Made by a program: the position numbers and the translations under genes
The notes under the pieces: generated by a model
What the model was told of the DNA's origin: nothing
Databases searched by the model: none
Seen by the model: the letters and a program-made list of their open reading frames with translations, nothing else
Part shown: one piece after another, positions 14,769 through 23,109 of the stretch
Numbering within the stretch: position 1 is the first letter of the stretch
How the letters are laid out: each line of letters opens with the position of its first letter
Source of the DNA: JBOGJI01 sp050747865
Lineage (GTDB): Bacteria; Acidobacteriota; Thermoanaerobaculia; Multivoradales; JAHEKO01
NCBI GenBank assembly: GCA_050747865.1
Contig: JBOGJI010000258.1
Coordinates: 1 to 28,666, forward strand
Direction of reading: 5' to 3'
DNA length: 28,666 nt

Positions 14769-16268
14769 ATGAGCGAACGACCGACGACCCTGGGAGCGCT
14801 GCGCGACAGCGGCTACCGTCCGCACACCGTGCGCGAGGAGCTGCGGGCGAACCTGCGGGCCAGGCTGGATGCCGACGAGGCGATCTTCCCCGGCATCCAC
14901 GGCTACGAGCGCACGGTGATCCCGGGGGTGATCAACGCCCTGCTCGCCGGCCACGACTTCATCCTCCTCGGCCTGCGCGGCCAGGCCAAGACCCGCATCC
15001 TGCGGGGGCTGACCGGCCTGCTCGACGAGTGGATCCCGGCCCTGGACGGCAGCGACCTGAACGAAGATCCGCTGCGGCCGGTGACCCCGCGCGGCCGGCA
15101 AACGGTCGCCGAGATGGGCGACGCGGCGCCGGTGCGGTGGATCCATCGCGAGGAGCGCTACAACGAGAAGCTGGCCACCCCCGACGTCACCATCGCCGAC
15201 CTGCTCGGCGACATCGACCCGATCAAGGCGGCGACCCGCAGACTCACCTGGGACGACCCGGAGGTGATCCACTTCGGCATCGTGCCGCGCACCAACCGCG
15301 GCATCTTCGCCATCAACGAGCTGCCCGACCTGGCGCCGCGCATCCAGGTGGGCCTGTTCAATATCCTCGAGGAGCGCGACCTGCAGATCCGCGGCTTCCC
15401 GCTGCGCCTGCCGCTCGACATCCTGCTCGTCTTCTCCGCCAACCCGGAGGACTACACCAACCGCGGCACCATCATCACGCCGTTGAAGGACCGCATCTCC
15501 TCGCAGGTCCTCACCCACTATCCGCAGGACCTGGCGACGGCGGCCCGCATCACGCGCCAGGAGGCCGACCTGGCGGCGGTCGACGAGTCGGTGGTGATCC
15601 CCGACTGGGCGGTGGAGCTGGTCGAGCGCATCGCCGTGCAGGCGCGCGAGAGCGACCTGGTCGACCAGTCCTCGGGCGTCTCCGCCCGGGTCTCGATCTC
15701 CGCCCTGGAGCTGCTCGCCGCCAATCTCGAGCGCCGCGCCCGCGCCACTCGCGAATCCCCGGTCCATCCGCGCCTGGTCGACTTCCAGATGCTGCTGCCG
15801 GCGCTGACCGGCAAGCTGGAGATGGTCTACGAGGGCGAGCAGCAGGGGGTCGAGGTGGTCACCCGCCAGCTCATCGGCAGGGCGGCGGCCGAGCTGTTCG
15901 GCGAGCACTTCCCGGAGATCGGCCGCGAGGTCGGCTCAGGAGGCGAAGACGACACCGGACCCTACTCCCGGATCGTCGCCTGGTTCGCCGACGGCGGCAC
16001 GGTCCTGCTCGCCGACGACCAGCCGAACGCCGAATACAGGGAGCAGCTGGCCCAGGTGCCGGGCCTCTTGGAGCTGGCGGCGGCGTTCGGCGAGGGCGAC
16101 GAGGAGCAGGGCTTCGGCGCCGAGCTCGTGCTCGAGGGCCTGCACCAGCACACCCGCCTGGCCCGCGAGGACCTGGACAGCCAGATCACTTACAAGGAGA
16201 TGGTCCGCTTCCAGCTCCTCACCGCCCGCCGCCGCGCCCAGCAGGGCGACGACGGCCAGACCAACTAA
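14769..16268 (+). CDS. MoxR/ChlI-type AAA+ ATPase (magnesium-chelatase subunit I-like)
   Basis: The 499-aa protein has Walker A GLRGQAKT (68-75), Walker B IFAINELPDL (179-188), SANPEDYTNRG as sensor 1 region, and a C-terminal helical domain. It belongs to the family annotated as 'sigma-54-interacting' or magnesium-chelatase-like ATPases, which work with a VWA-domain partner like ChlI with ChlD. In this window the matching VWA gene is at 27240-28328, same strand, about 11 kb away. A true chelatase role is unlikely without tetrapyrrole genes; a chaperone or protein-remodelling role is inferred. GAGAAGG lies before the ATG. Confidence 0.87.
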   Translation: MSERPTTLGALRDSGYRPHTVREELRANLRARLDADEAIFPGIHGYERTVIPGVINALLAGHDFILLGLRGQAKTRILRGLTGLLDEWIPALDGSDLNEDPLRPVTPRGRQTVAEMGDAAPVRWIHREERYNEKLATPDVTIADLLGDIDPIKAATRRLTWDDPEVIHFGIVPRTNRGIFAINELPDLAPRIQVGLFNILEERDLQIRGFPLRLPLDILLVFSANPEDYTNRGTIITPLKDRISSQVLTHYPQDLATAARITRQEADLAAVDESVVIPDWAVELVERIAVQARESDLVDQSSGVSARVSISALELLAANLERRARATRESPVHPRLVDFQMLLPALTGKLEMVYEGEQQGVEVVTRQLIGRAAAELFGEHFPEIGREVGSGGEDDTGPYSRIVAWFADGGTVLLADDQPNAEYREQLAQVPGLLELAAAFGEGDEEQGFGAELVLEGLHQHTRLAREDLDSQITYKEMVRFQLLTARRRAQQGDDGQTN

Positions 16269-16325
16269 GAGAACTTGTCCTCCAACCGGTCGAGTACCGA
16301 CGGGGTCTCGGGGGGAAAGCCAGCA

Positions 16326-17480
16326 GTGACCACCAACGATGGGCACCGAGGTCTGCCGGGGCCGTTCCCCCCGGGAGTCGATCTGGACGAGGCGGCAGAG
16401 TTTTTCCGCATGTACGCGGCAGAGAATCCGTCGGCTCCCGACCCGAACGATCGACTGTCCGCGGCTACGCTCGAATATGAGCAGCGTGGCATCTATACGC
16501 ACACTCGAGATGAGCTGGTCTTCGGCGCGCGTGTGGCCTGGCGCAATGCCAACCGTTGCATCGGCCGTCTCTATTGGCGAAACCTCATTGTACGGGATAG
16601 AAGGGAAGTCCGTACTGCAAATGACGTCGCTGCTGAATGCGCGGCGCACCTACGCATCGCCGCGAACGGAGGCCGCATCCGCTCCGTCGTCACCGTCTTC
16701 GGTGCCGACGAGCCCGACCTGATCGCGCCTCGCATCCGCAACGAGCAGCTGATTCGATACGCCGGTCATCGCGCAGACGACGGGAGCATTACCGGGGATC
16801 CGCGCCTGGCCGACTTCACCGACTGGGTCAAGAGCCTGGGCTGGCACGGCAAAGGCACCGCGTTCGACGTCCTTCCTCTCGCCATCGAGACGTCGGAAGA
16901 GGCGGTCACGCTGCACGAGCTGCCCGAGGACGCCGTCCTCGAGGTCGAGCTCGGTCATCCCGATCTGCCGCGGTTCGCAGATCTCGGGCTGCGCTGGTAC
17001 GCGGTCCCCGCGATCTCGAACATGCCGCTGCGCATCGGAGGCATCACCTACCCCGCTGCGCCCTTCAGCGGCTGGTACATGGGCACCGAGATCGGCTCGC
17101 GCAACCTGGCCGACGTCGATCGATACGATATGCTTCCGAAAATCGGTCGGCAACTGGGCCTCCCCGTCGAGGACGACCGGTCTCTTTGGAAGGATCGGGC
17201 TCTCGTGGAGCTCAACCGTGCGGTTCTCTGGTCGTTCGACGCCGCAGGCGTAAAGATCGCCGACCATCACGGAGAATCGCGCCGGTTCATCGCTTTCTTG
17301 GAGTCCGAAGAGCGAGCCGGCAGGGTGCCGCGGGCAGAATGGTCGTGGGTCGTACCGCCGATGTCGTCGGCGACGAGCCCGGTCTTCCATCGCAACTACG
17401 TCGAGACGGTCGAGGTGCCGGGCTTCCTTCCGCCCGCGCGGGATTGTGTAGGAGCCCGATCTACGGGCGGTAGGCCTTGA
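16326..17480 (+). CDS. nos: bacterial nitric oxide synthase, oxygenase domain only
   Basis: Converts L-arginine to citrulline and NO using heme, a pterin and an external reductase. The 384-aa product has the heme-thiolate motif WRNANRCIGR (Cys78), the substrate/heme-pocket region WYAVPAISNMPLRIGG, the arginine-binding Glu255 in GWYMGTEIGSRNLAD, and the conserved C-terminal WVVPPMS...HRNY. No flavin reductase domain is present, as in Bacillus and Deinococcus enzymes. The GTG at 16326 has a GGGGGGAAAG ribosome site; a TTG at 16275 would add 17 unrelated residues. Codon use looks less GC-extreme than in its neighbours, hinting at acquisition. Its end overlaps the convergent SLH gene by 20 bp. 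Confidence 0.93.
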   Translation: MTTNDGHRGLPGPFPPGVDLDEAAEFFRMYAAENPSAPDPNDRLSAATLEYEQRGIYTHTRDELVFGARVAWRNANRCIGRLYWRNLIVRDRREVRTANDVAAECAAHLRIAANGGRIRSVVTVFGADEPDLIAPRIRNEQLIRYAGHRADDGSITGDPRLADFTDWVKSLGWHGKGTAFDVLPLAIETSEEAVTLHELPEDAVLEVELGHPDLPRFADLGLRWYAVPAISNMPLRIGGITYPAAPFSGWYMGTEIGSRNLADVDRYDMLPKIGRQLGLPVEDDRSLWKDRALVELNRAVLWSFDAAGVKIADHHGESRRFIAFLESEERAGRVPRAEWSWVVPPMSSATSPVFHRNYVETVEVPGFLPPARDCVGARSTGGRP

Positions 17481-19716
17481 GGCCGAAGGTGTTGACGAGG
17501 AAGGCGGCCATCTGCGCCCGGGTGACCGGCTGCCCCGGGCAATATCGGAGCGGGCTCGTGGCGCAGCCGGCCGCGACGCCGCGGTCGTACAGCTCCTCGA
17601 TCCAGTCGGCGGACGCCGACGGGCACGGCACGTCGGCGAACAGCCCCTTGCACGACGGCGGCACGTAGCCAATGCCTTCCCTCGTCTTCAGCAGGAGGGC
17701 CGCCATGGAAGCGCGGGTGACCGCGTCGGACGGGCAGTAGTTGCCGCCGCCGCAGCCGGCAGTGACGCCGCGGCCCACCAGCTCCTCGATCCACTGGCAG
17801 AAGGGGCTCGAAACCGGCACGTCGCCGAAAAGCGGCGCGCCCGGCGTACAGGGAGGAGGCGTATAGCCCGCGCCCTCCGCCGCCTTGAGCAGGAAAACCG
17901 CGATCTGCGCGCGGTCGTTGACCGCGTTCGGGCAGAACTGGGAGGACCCGCAGCCGGCGGTGACACCGTTGTGGAGCACGCCCTCGACGTGCGTGTAGAA
18001 GGGATTCGTTCGTGGCACGTCGAGAAAGCTGTCGCCGATGTGCAGCGACCACGTCTTGGCCTCGCCGCCGGACAAGGTCTCCTGGAAGCTGGCGTCCCAG
18101 TGCAACGCCGGGCGGCTCGCCGGATCGCTGACCGCCATCCCATAGCAGTTCCCCGTCGCCTGGCAGGTCCGGATCTGTCCCGGCCCGATGTCGCCGTAGC
18201 TCGCGTCGTCCGACACCAGGGTGTAGGTCGCGCCGGCCGGTCCGCCGTAGCCGGAGGCGGTTCCCTGCAGGCTCTGCGCCGTCGGCTCGTCGTTGCGCCA
18301 GCCCGGCGCCACGGAGACGTTTTCTCCCGGCTCGAAGACGCCGTTGCCGGCCGGCTGCACCAGGAGGCTTACCGGCTTCAGGCCCGCCCCCTCGGCGACG
18401 CCGCGGCCGGCGAGGTCGAGCTCGGCTCTGACCGCGTGGCTGCCGGTCACCACCAGCCGGGCGGCGGCCGGTCCCGCTCCCGCCGGCGCGAAGGTCGCGC
18501 TCACGGAGCAGCTCGCGCCCGCATTCAAGGTGCCCGGGCAGCCGCCGGTCGAGGCCGAGAAGCCGCCGCCCGACAGGCCGAAGCCGATGCCCGTGACCTG
18601 CAGCTCCCCGGTGTTGACCAGCGTCGCGCTCAGCGGCCCGCCGCTGGAGCCGACCTCGACGACGCCGAAGTCCCGGGATCCCGGCTGGAACGTCAGCTCG
18701 ATTCCCGGCAGTGAGGTGACCAGGCTGAAGCTGCGCGTCGCCGACCAGGCGCCGCGGCCGCGCGGATTGCGGGCGCGAACGCGCCAGGTGTGGCTCTCGC
18801 CCGTCGCCAGGTTGGGAATCGTCCAGCTGCAGGTCGTGGCGTTGCACACCGCCCGGCCGTCCAGCCACCGGTCGCCGGCGCCGCCGTCCCACTGCACCTG
18901 GTACCAGGTGGCCTGGTTGGCGGGCGCCCAGGAGACTTCCGAGGACGTCGTGATGGTGCCGCCGGCGGGGGCCTGGAGGCTCGGCGCCGCGGGGACCGGC
19001 GCCTGCTGGATCGACGTCTGGAAGGCGTTGGCCAGGATGTTGTAGCCGCTCGCGTCGGGGTGCAGACCCGTGGTCTCCACTCCCCCGAGGGCGTAGTGCT
19101 GGTTGAAGCAGGTCGACCCCGGGCAGAGCACGCCCCAGGGATTGGCGAACCAGCGGCCGCGATTGGCGGCGATGACGGACAGGTCGTTCTTGAGGCTCTC
19201 GACCTGGGCGTCCTTGCTGTGGCCTTTCGGGCCGTTGGGGTGGTAGTGGATGATGGAGGCGAACACCGTATCCACTCCCCTGGCCCTGGCCTTGTCCTCC
19301 ATCGCCTGGAGATTGGCCTTGATGGTGTTGTTGGAGATGTTGTTCCAGACGTCGTTGGTGCCGTGCATCAGCAGCAGCACGTCGAAGTTCTGCTGGGGCA
19401 GGACGTTGTCCAGCCGCGTCAGCCCGGCGCCCGTCTTCTCCCCCGGCTTGCCGTAGTTGTAGACCATGCAGCCGCCGCTGCCGTCGACCGGGCAGTTCAG
19501 CCGGGCCGGCTGGCGCAGGCGCGCCGCGTAGCCGGCGCTCCCATGCAGCGGGGACACGCTCCCGTCCGCGCAGGGGCCGATCTGGCTCTTGTTCTCGGTG
19601 TCGTATTTGCCGCAAGTGATGCTGTCGCCGAAGGCGCAATAGCCGAAGGTCTGCGCCCCCGCGGGGGCGGCGACGGCGAGGGCCGCCGCCAGGACCATCG
19701 AGCCGTGACGGATCAT
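17461..19716 (-). CDS. secreted SGNH-hydrolase-like protein with Hydin-type domain and three SLH repeats
   Basis: The 751-aa product has a signal peptide (1-21, cut after AGA). An SGNH/GDSL domain follows (about 24-240), with block I FGDSIT (Ser32), NYGKPGEKT (Gly88), HGTND (Asn121) and GLHPD (His219). A fibronectin-III-like part spans about 245-355, an ASH/Hydin 'choice-of-anchor D' domain about 360-455, and a further beta domain about 470-560. Three S-layer-homology repeats end the protein, each with a GVTAGC..FCP or similar pattern. The Asp normally three before the catalytic His is Thr216. It is probably an S-layer-anchored carbohydrate or polysaccharide esterase. The ATG overlaps the upstream gene stop (ATGA). 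Confidence 0.85.
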   Translation of the reverse strand: MIRHGSMVLAAALAVAAPAGAQTFGYCAFGDSITCGKYDTENKSQIGPCADGSVSPLHGSAGYAARLRQPARLNCPVDGSGGCMVYNYGKPGEKTGAGLTRLDNVLPQQNFDVLLLMHGTNDVWNNISNNTIKANLQAMEDKARARGVDTVFASIIHYHPNGPKGHSKDAQVESLKNDLSVIAANRGRWFANPWGVLCPGSTCFNQHYALGGVETTGLHPDASGYNILANAFQTSIQQAPVPAAPSLQAPAGGTITTSSEVSWAPANQATWYQVQWDGGAGDRWLDGRAVCNATTCSWTIPNLATGESHTWRVRARNPRGRGAWSATRSFSLVTSLPGIELTFQPGSRDFGVVEVGSSGGPLSATLVNTGELQVTGIGFGLSGGGFSASTGGCPGTLNAGASCSVSATFAPAGAGPAAARLVVTGSHAVRAELDLAGRGVAEGAGLKPVSLLVQPAGNGVFEPGENVSVAPGWRNDEPTAQSLQGTASGYGGPAGATYTLVSDDASYGDIGPGQIRTCQATGNCYGMAVSDPASRPALHWDASFQETLSGGEAKTWSLHIGDSFLDVPRTNPFYTHVEGVLHNGVTAGCGSSQFCPNAVNDRAQIAVFLLKAAEGAGYTPPPCTPGAPLFGDVPVSSPFCQWIEELVGRGVTAGCGGGNYCPSDAVTRASMAALLLKTREGIGYVPPSCKGLFADVPCPSASADWIEELYDRGVAAGCATSPLRYCPGQPVTRAQMAAFLVNTFGLKAYRP

Positions 19717-20798
19717 TCTTCGGGCTCCCGCGCCGGGGCCATCCGGACCTCCGCCCCGGCTTCCTCGCCCGCCGCCGTCGGCCAGCGCAGCAGCAGGTCG
19801 CTCCCCCGCTCGACCACCATCGGCTCCTCGCTGCGCGCCGGCGTGGCGGCGTGGCGCCCCAACACGCGGCCCGCGGCGTCGAGCCGCACCACGCTCCACA
19901 CCTCCGGCTCGACGCTGCCGTGGAGCAGGGCCAGGCCGTCCGACAGGGCCAGCCAGCGCACCGGCTCGGCGCCGCGGCCGCCGGCGAGAGGACGCTCGAC
20001 CCAGGAGTCGCCGTCGAGGACCGCCAGACGCAGGCGGTAGTCGTTGCCGTCATAGGCGGTCCAGGCGAGCAGTGCCCCGTCGCGCGTCGGCGCCAGCCGC
20101 GGCAGGATGTCGGGAACCTGGTTGTCGGCAAACACGCGCCGCGGCTCGCTCCAGGTATCGCCGCGGCGGCGGCTCCACCACAGGTCGTCCTCGTCGTCCA
20201 CCGCCGCCCACACCGCCAGCCACGAGCCGTCGGCGAGGACGGTGGCGGTGAGCCCGGTCTGCTCGCTGCCGCGCGCCGGCGACACCGTCTCCACCGGACC
20301 CCAGGCCTCCCCCAGCCAGGCCGCGGCCCGGATGCTGTTGTCCTCCTGGCGATCGCCTTCCTGCCAAACCATGCCGCCGACCCGCCCGCCGTCGGCGAGC
20401 AGGGTGGGGAACGTGCGCATGTGCTCACGGTCCGCGGGCACCGGAAGCGGGCTCAGACTGCCGTCGGGCTTCACCTCGGCGATGAACACGCTCCTGACCT
20501 CGGCGAAGTCGACCCGCCCGGCGACCCACACAGCGTCGTCATGGCGGGCGGCGGTGACCACGTCCATCGCGCCCGGCAGGTCGATCTCGACGGGCTCGGC
20601 GCCCTGTACCTGCAGGAGCAGGTGCGTGCCTGCCTGCGTGAAGAAGGGACGGCCGTCGGCGCTCTCGACGACGCGAATCGTGGGCGCCGCGGGAGGCCCG
20701 ACCGCGGCACCGGTCGCGACAGAGCCAAAAGCCCCGGCGGAACCGAGCAGGCTCAGGCAGACCGCGAGAGTGTCGGATGTGCGCTTCGGGCTGGTCAT
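19713..20798 (-). CDS. secreted beta-propeller-like (sialidase/BNR-type) protein
   Basis: The 361-aa product starts with a signal-peptide-like segment (about 1-31) and then shows repeated blade-like units: AAWLGEAWGPVETVS, VWAAVDDEDDLWWSRRRGDTWSEPRRV, LAWTAYDGNDYRLRLAVLDGDSWVERPL. These W/D-rich repeats resemble the BNR/Asp-box type seen in sialidase-like propellers, but no catalytic sialidase set is visible, so a binding role is more likely. It is coupled by ATGA to the SLH protein gene, suggesting a joint cell-surface role. No identified family beyond the fold guess. Confidence 0.65.
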   Translation of the reverse strand: MTSPKRTSDTLAVCLSLLGSAGAFGSVATGAAVGPPAAPTIRVVESADGRPFFTQAGTHLLLQVQGAEPVEIDLPGAMDVVTAARHDDAVWVAGRVDFAEVRSVFIAEVKPDGSLSPLPVPADREHMRTFPTLLADGGRVGGMVWQEGDRQEDNSIRAAAWLGEAWGPVETVSPARGSEQTGLTATVLADGSWLAVWAAVDDEDDLWWSRRRGDTWSEPRRVFADNQVPDILPRLAPTRDGALLAWTAYDGNDYRLRLAVLDGDSWVERPLAGGRGAEPVRWLALSDGLALLHGSVEPEVWSVVRLDAAGRVLGRHAATPARSEEPMVVERGSDLLLRWPTAAGEEAGAEVRMAPAREPEE

Positions 20799-20830
20799 GA
20801 GATCGTGCGGCAGCCCTGCAACCGACGTGC

Positions 20831-21835
20831 CTACTCGGCCGAGTCCGCCGAAGACGCTTCGCTCGCCGCCGGCCGCAGACGCGTCGGAATCGGGACGTTG
20901 CACACGTCGATGTGGCCCAGCGGCTCGTGGAACCACTCCTCGCGCCGGTTGCGCCGCGCCTCCACCAGCCGCTCGAAGGCCGGGGTGCCGGTGCGGAAGA
21001 GCTCCAGGAGCACGCGCTCGGCCTCTGGGACGTCGGCGGCGAGGCGCACCGAGCGGATCGGCACCCGCTGCTCGTCGCTCTCGTAGAAGCCCAGGTCCCC
21101 GGTGCCCCGCGGCAACACCGACAGCCTCTCCATGCCGTCGACGACCCGCCCGACCAGGGTGATGTTGCGATCGAGATGGCGCGGGGCGTGGCCGATCACC
21201 GCGTACAGCTCGGCGCCGGTGCTGCTGTCGGGCGCCACGTCGCGGCCGGCCCCCACCATGCCGTAGCAGTGCGCCAGCCAGGCCTCGTCCGACCGCGGGT
21301 CGCGGGCGGCCGGGAAGCCGCCGGACCATCCCGCCTCCGGCGCGTACCCGTCGCGGTCCGCCAGCGGAGTGAACGGGAGGCCCTCGGCGGCACGCGTGAG
21401 CTCGGCGGGCAACCTGGGCTCGGCGTCGCCCAGGGACTTCCGCTGTCCCTCCTCCTCGCCGTGGGGATCGCCCCACTGCACCACGTAGTTGTCCTGCGAC
21501 CGCAGGATCGCCAGGCCGTGCCAGTAACCGGCACGCGCCAGGGTGCGGATGTTGGCCACGTGGCGGGGCGCGAAATCCGGAGCCAGCTCGATCACCACCC
21601 GTCCCGCTTCGATCTCCATGTACAGCGTGTTCTCCGGATCGAGCGCCCGCCAATCCCCTGGGCCGGATCCCCCGATCACCTCGGCCGCGATCGGCGCGGC
21701 ACCTTGCGTCGCCGGCGCCTGCTCGGGCACCGCGCTGCCAGGCGCGACGGCCGCCTGTTGCTCGGATCTCTCGCAGCCGGCCGCCATCAACGCGGCGGTG
21801 AGAGCGAACGGCAAGACGGCGATGCGATGCGACAT
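20831..21835 (-). CDS. lipoprotein peptidyl-prolyl cis-trans isomerase (cyclophilin type)
   Basis: The 334-aa product has a lipobox ending MAAGC (Cys21) and a Pro/Ala linker. Its cyclophilin domain (about 70-265) shows GRVVIELAPDFAPRHVANIRTLARAGYW, YVVQWGDPHG, YGMVGAGRD and TLVGRVVDGMERL. It would help fold proteins at the outer membrane or periplasm. A 65-residue C-terminal extension (after VRLAADVPEAERV) is charged and outside the cyclophilin fold. GGAGGGAGG precedes the ATG. It lies just upstream of the two secreted-protein genes with a 32-bp gap, so it may assist their folding. Confidence 0.87.
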   Translation of the reverse strand: MSHRIAVLPFALTAALMAAGCERSEQQAAVAPGSAVPEQAPATQGAAPIAAEVIGGSGPGDWRALDPENTLYMEIEAGRVVIELAPDFAPRHVANIRTLARAGYWHGLAILRSQDNYVVQWGDPHGEEEGQRKSLGDAEPRLPAELTRAAEGLPFTPLADRDGYAPEAGWSGGFPAARDPRSDEAWLAHCYGMVGAGRDVAPDSSTGAELYAVIGHAPRHLDRNITLVGRVVDGMERLSVLPRGTGDLGFYESDEQRVPIRSVRLAADVPEAERVLLELFRTGTPAFERLVEARRNRREEWFHEPLGHIDVCNVPIPTRLRPAASEASSADSAE

Positions 21836-21872
21836 GGAGAACCTCCCTCCGAGTCAGTCCGGGACACCGGCA

Positions 21873-21878
21873 ATTCTA
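21873..21878 (-). promoter_or_regulatory. possible -10 box for the cyclophilin operon
   Basis: The minus strand reads TAGAAT, 37 nt before the cyclophilin ATG, within the 139-bp divergent region with the DUF3465 gene. No convincing -35 box is found at the right spacing. Confidence 0.3.
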
Positions 21879-21974
21879 GCCTCGGAAGCCGGCCGCGACC
21901 GCGCCACCCGGACAGCCGATTCGATATCCTCCGCGCTCCACGCCTCGACGACAGCGACTCCCGAACAGCATGCC

Positions 21975-22409
21975 GTGACCCGAGCGCAGCGCACCCTCCT
22001 CGGAGCCTTCCTGGCGGTCGCCGCGGCCGTGGCCCTGTGGCAGCTCCGGCCGGCCGCGGATCCCCGGGGAGAGGCCCCTCAAGGCCCCTCCGACGACGCC
22101 ACCATCGCGCGTCTCTTCGCCGAGCGTCGCTCCGACGAGATGGTCGAGGTCGAAGGCGTGGTCGAGCGCACGCTGTCCGACGACCGCCGGGGCAGCCCCC
22201 ACCAGCGCTTCATCCTCCGCCTGGCGAACGGCATGACCCTGCTGGTGGCGCACAACATCGCGCTCGCGCCGCGGGTCGACCTGGCTCCGGGCGACCGCGT
22301 GCGGGTGCGCGGCGAATACGCCTGGAACCCCGAAGGCGGCGTGGTCCACTGGACTCACGCCGACCCCGACGGCGACCACCCACCCGGCTGGGTCCGCGTC
22401 CTCCCCTGA
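21975..22409 (+). CDS. DUF3465 family protein
   Basis: The 144-aa product has an N-terminal hydrophobic segment (about 8-22) that may be a signal anchor. The DUF3465 pattern follows: VEGVVERTLSDDRRGSPHQRFILRL, GDRVRVRGEYAWN and GGVVHWTHADPDGDHPPGWV. The layout suggests a small OB-like beta barrel outside the cytoplasm; its function is unknown. The GTG start is fixed because the only nearby ATG (21970) runs into a stop after two codons. It is divergent from the cyclophilin operon. Confidence 0.8.
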   Translation: MTRAQRTLLGAFLAVAAAVALWQLRPAADPRGEAPQGPSDDATIARLFAERRSDEMVEVEGVVERTLSDDRRGSPHQRFILRLANGMTLLVAHNIALAPRVDLAPGDRVRVRGEYAWNPEGGVVHWTHADPDGDHPPGWVRVLP

Positions 22410-22556
22410 TCCCCCCGGCTTCCCGGCGGCCTGACGGAAACTGACAGTCCGACAGCCTGCGCTCGCCTCCGACATCGCGAAACCGCCGCCTCGTCGTTCC
22501 CGGCAGCGGCCAACGACGATCGGCAAGAGAGATCTCGACCATCGAGGAGAGAGAAC

Positions 22557-22721
22557 ATGAGGCAAGTGTCCTATCTGTTGCTCGTCGACTTCTGGCCACC
22601 CGCCTGGCCTCTCAATACAGCCGTGGTCGCGCCCCGCGCGGGACGCGCGGATTGGAACTCAGAGCCTGTGAAGATATCTCCCGCGGGTCGGCCATGCTGT
22701 CGCAGCTCAACGCCTACTTAG
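22557..22721 (+). CDS. small ORF with strong ribosome site, possibly the remnant of a truncated gene
   Basis: An ATG preceded by GAGGAGAGAGAAC opens a 54-codon frame beginning MRQVSYLLLVDFWPPAWPLN. It turns into arginine/serine/proline-rich sequence and stops at 22721, inside the end of the antitoxin-like gene. The upstream signals look like a genuine gene start, but the frame has no recognisable family. The AT-richer toxin-antitoxin block begins where it ends, so it may be a gene cut by that insertion. It fills most of the 304-bp gap between DUF3465 and the XRE gene; the rest of the gap shows nothing. Confidence 0.35.
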   Translation: MRQVSYLLLVDFWPPAWPLNTAVVAPRAGRADWNSEPVKISPAGRPCCRSSTPT

Positions 22722-23109
22722 CTGGCTGCCAGCGCTTCAGAGGGAGGATCAATTCGTCGCCGGTGTCGAACCTGGCGGTCAGCTCGAGGCTGGTAGCTCC
22801 GAGGCCCTCGAGGTAGTCGAGCACCGTGGACATCTTTGCGTCGCTTCTGTGCTCGAGGCGCGAGATCGCCGCTTGGTCGACGCCGACGCGATTGGCGAGC
22901 TCCGCCTGGGTCACCTCCAGTGCCTCTCGCACCGCTCCGAGTCGAAGTGTCACGGGCCGTCGGCGGGCAAGCTTACGCTTCGGGTCGCCCTTTGCCTGGC
23001 GCAGACCGGGAATCGGCGCCTTGCCCGGTGCGCGCACCAGGATGAAATCGCCGTCTTTCGACACGAAGCGCCCGGCGCGGCGGGGATCTAGTTGCAGCTT
23101 GTCGCTCAT
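22714..23109 (-). CDS. XRE-family antitoxin/regulator
   Basis: The 131-aa product has a Lys/Arg-rich N-terminal part (MSDKLQLDPRRAG.., about 1-55) and then a helix-turn-helix at about 60-110 (LGAVREALEVTQAELANRVGVDQAAISRLEHR split across two helices). The C-terminal strand region (LELTARFDTGDELILPL) ends WQPAK. XRE proteins of this form are HigA-like antitoxins that repress their own operon. The ATG overlaps the upstream gene stop by ATGA (23106-23109), the classic toxin-first arrangement. An operator-like palindrome lies at 23429-23444. Confidence 0.87.
   Translation of the reverse strand: MSDKLQLDPRRAGRFVSKDGDFILVRAPGKAPIPGLRQAKGDPKRKLARRRPVTLRLGAVREALEVTQAELANRVGVDQAAISRLEHRSDAKMSTVLDYLEGLGATSLELTARFDTGDELILPLKRWQPAK

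Noticed and set aside
14769..16268. True magnesium chelatase for (bacterio)chlorophyll synthesis
   Set aside because: No tetrapyrrole or H/D chelatase subunit genes are present; the family is broad and mostly non-photosynthetic.
16275..16325. TTG start adding 17 residues to nitric oxide synthase
   Set aside because: The GTG at 16326 has a strong ribosome site and the extra residues have no family counterpart.
17688..20428. Very long leftward frames overlapping the SLH protein gene
   Set aside because: Low-complexity Arg/Gly/Pro shadows of the real gene in another frame; the real frame has a signal peptide and ordered domains.
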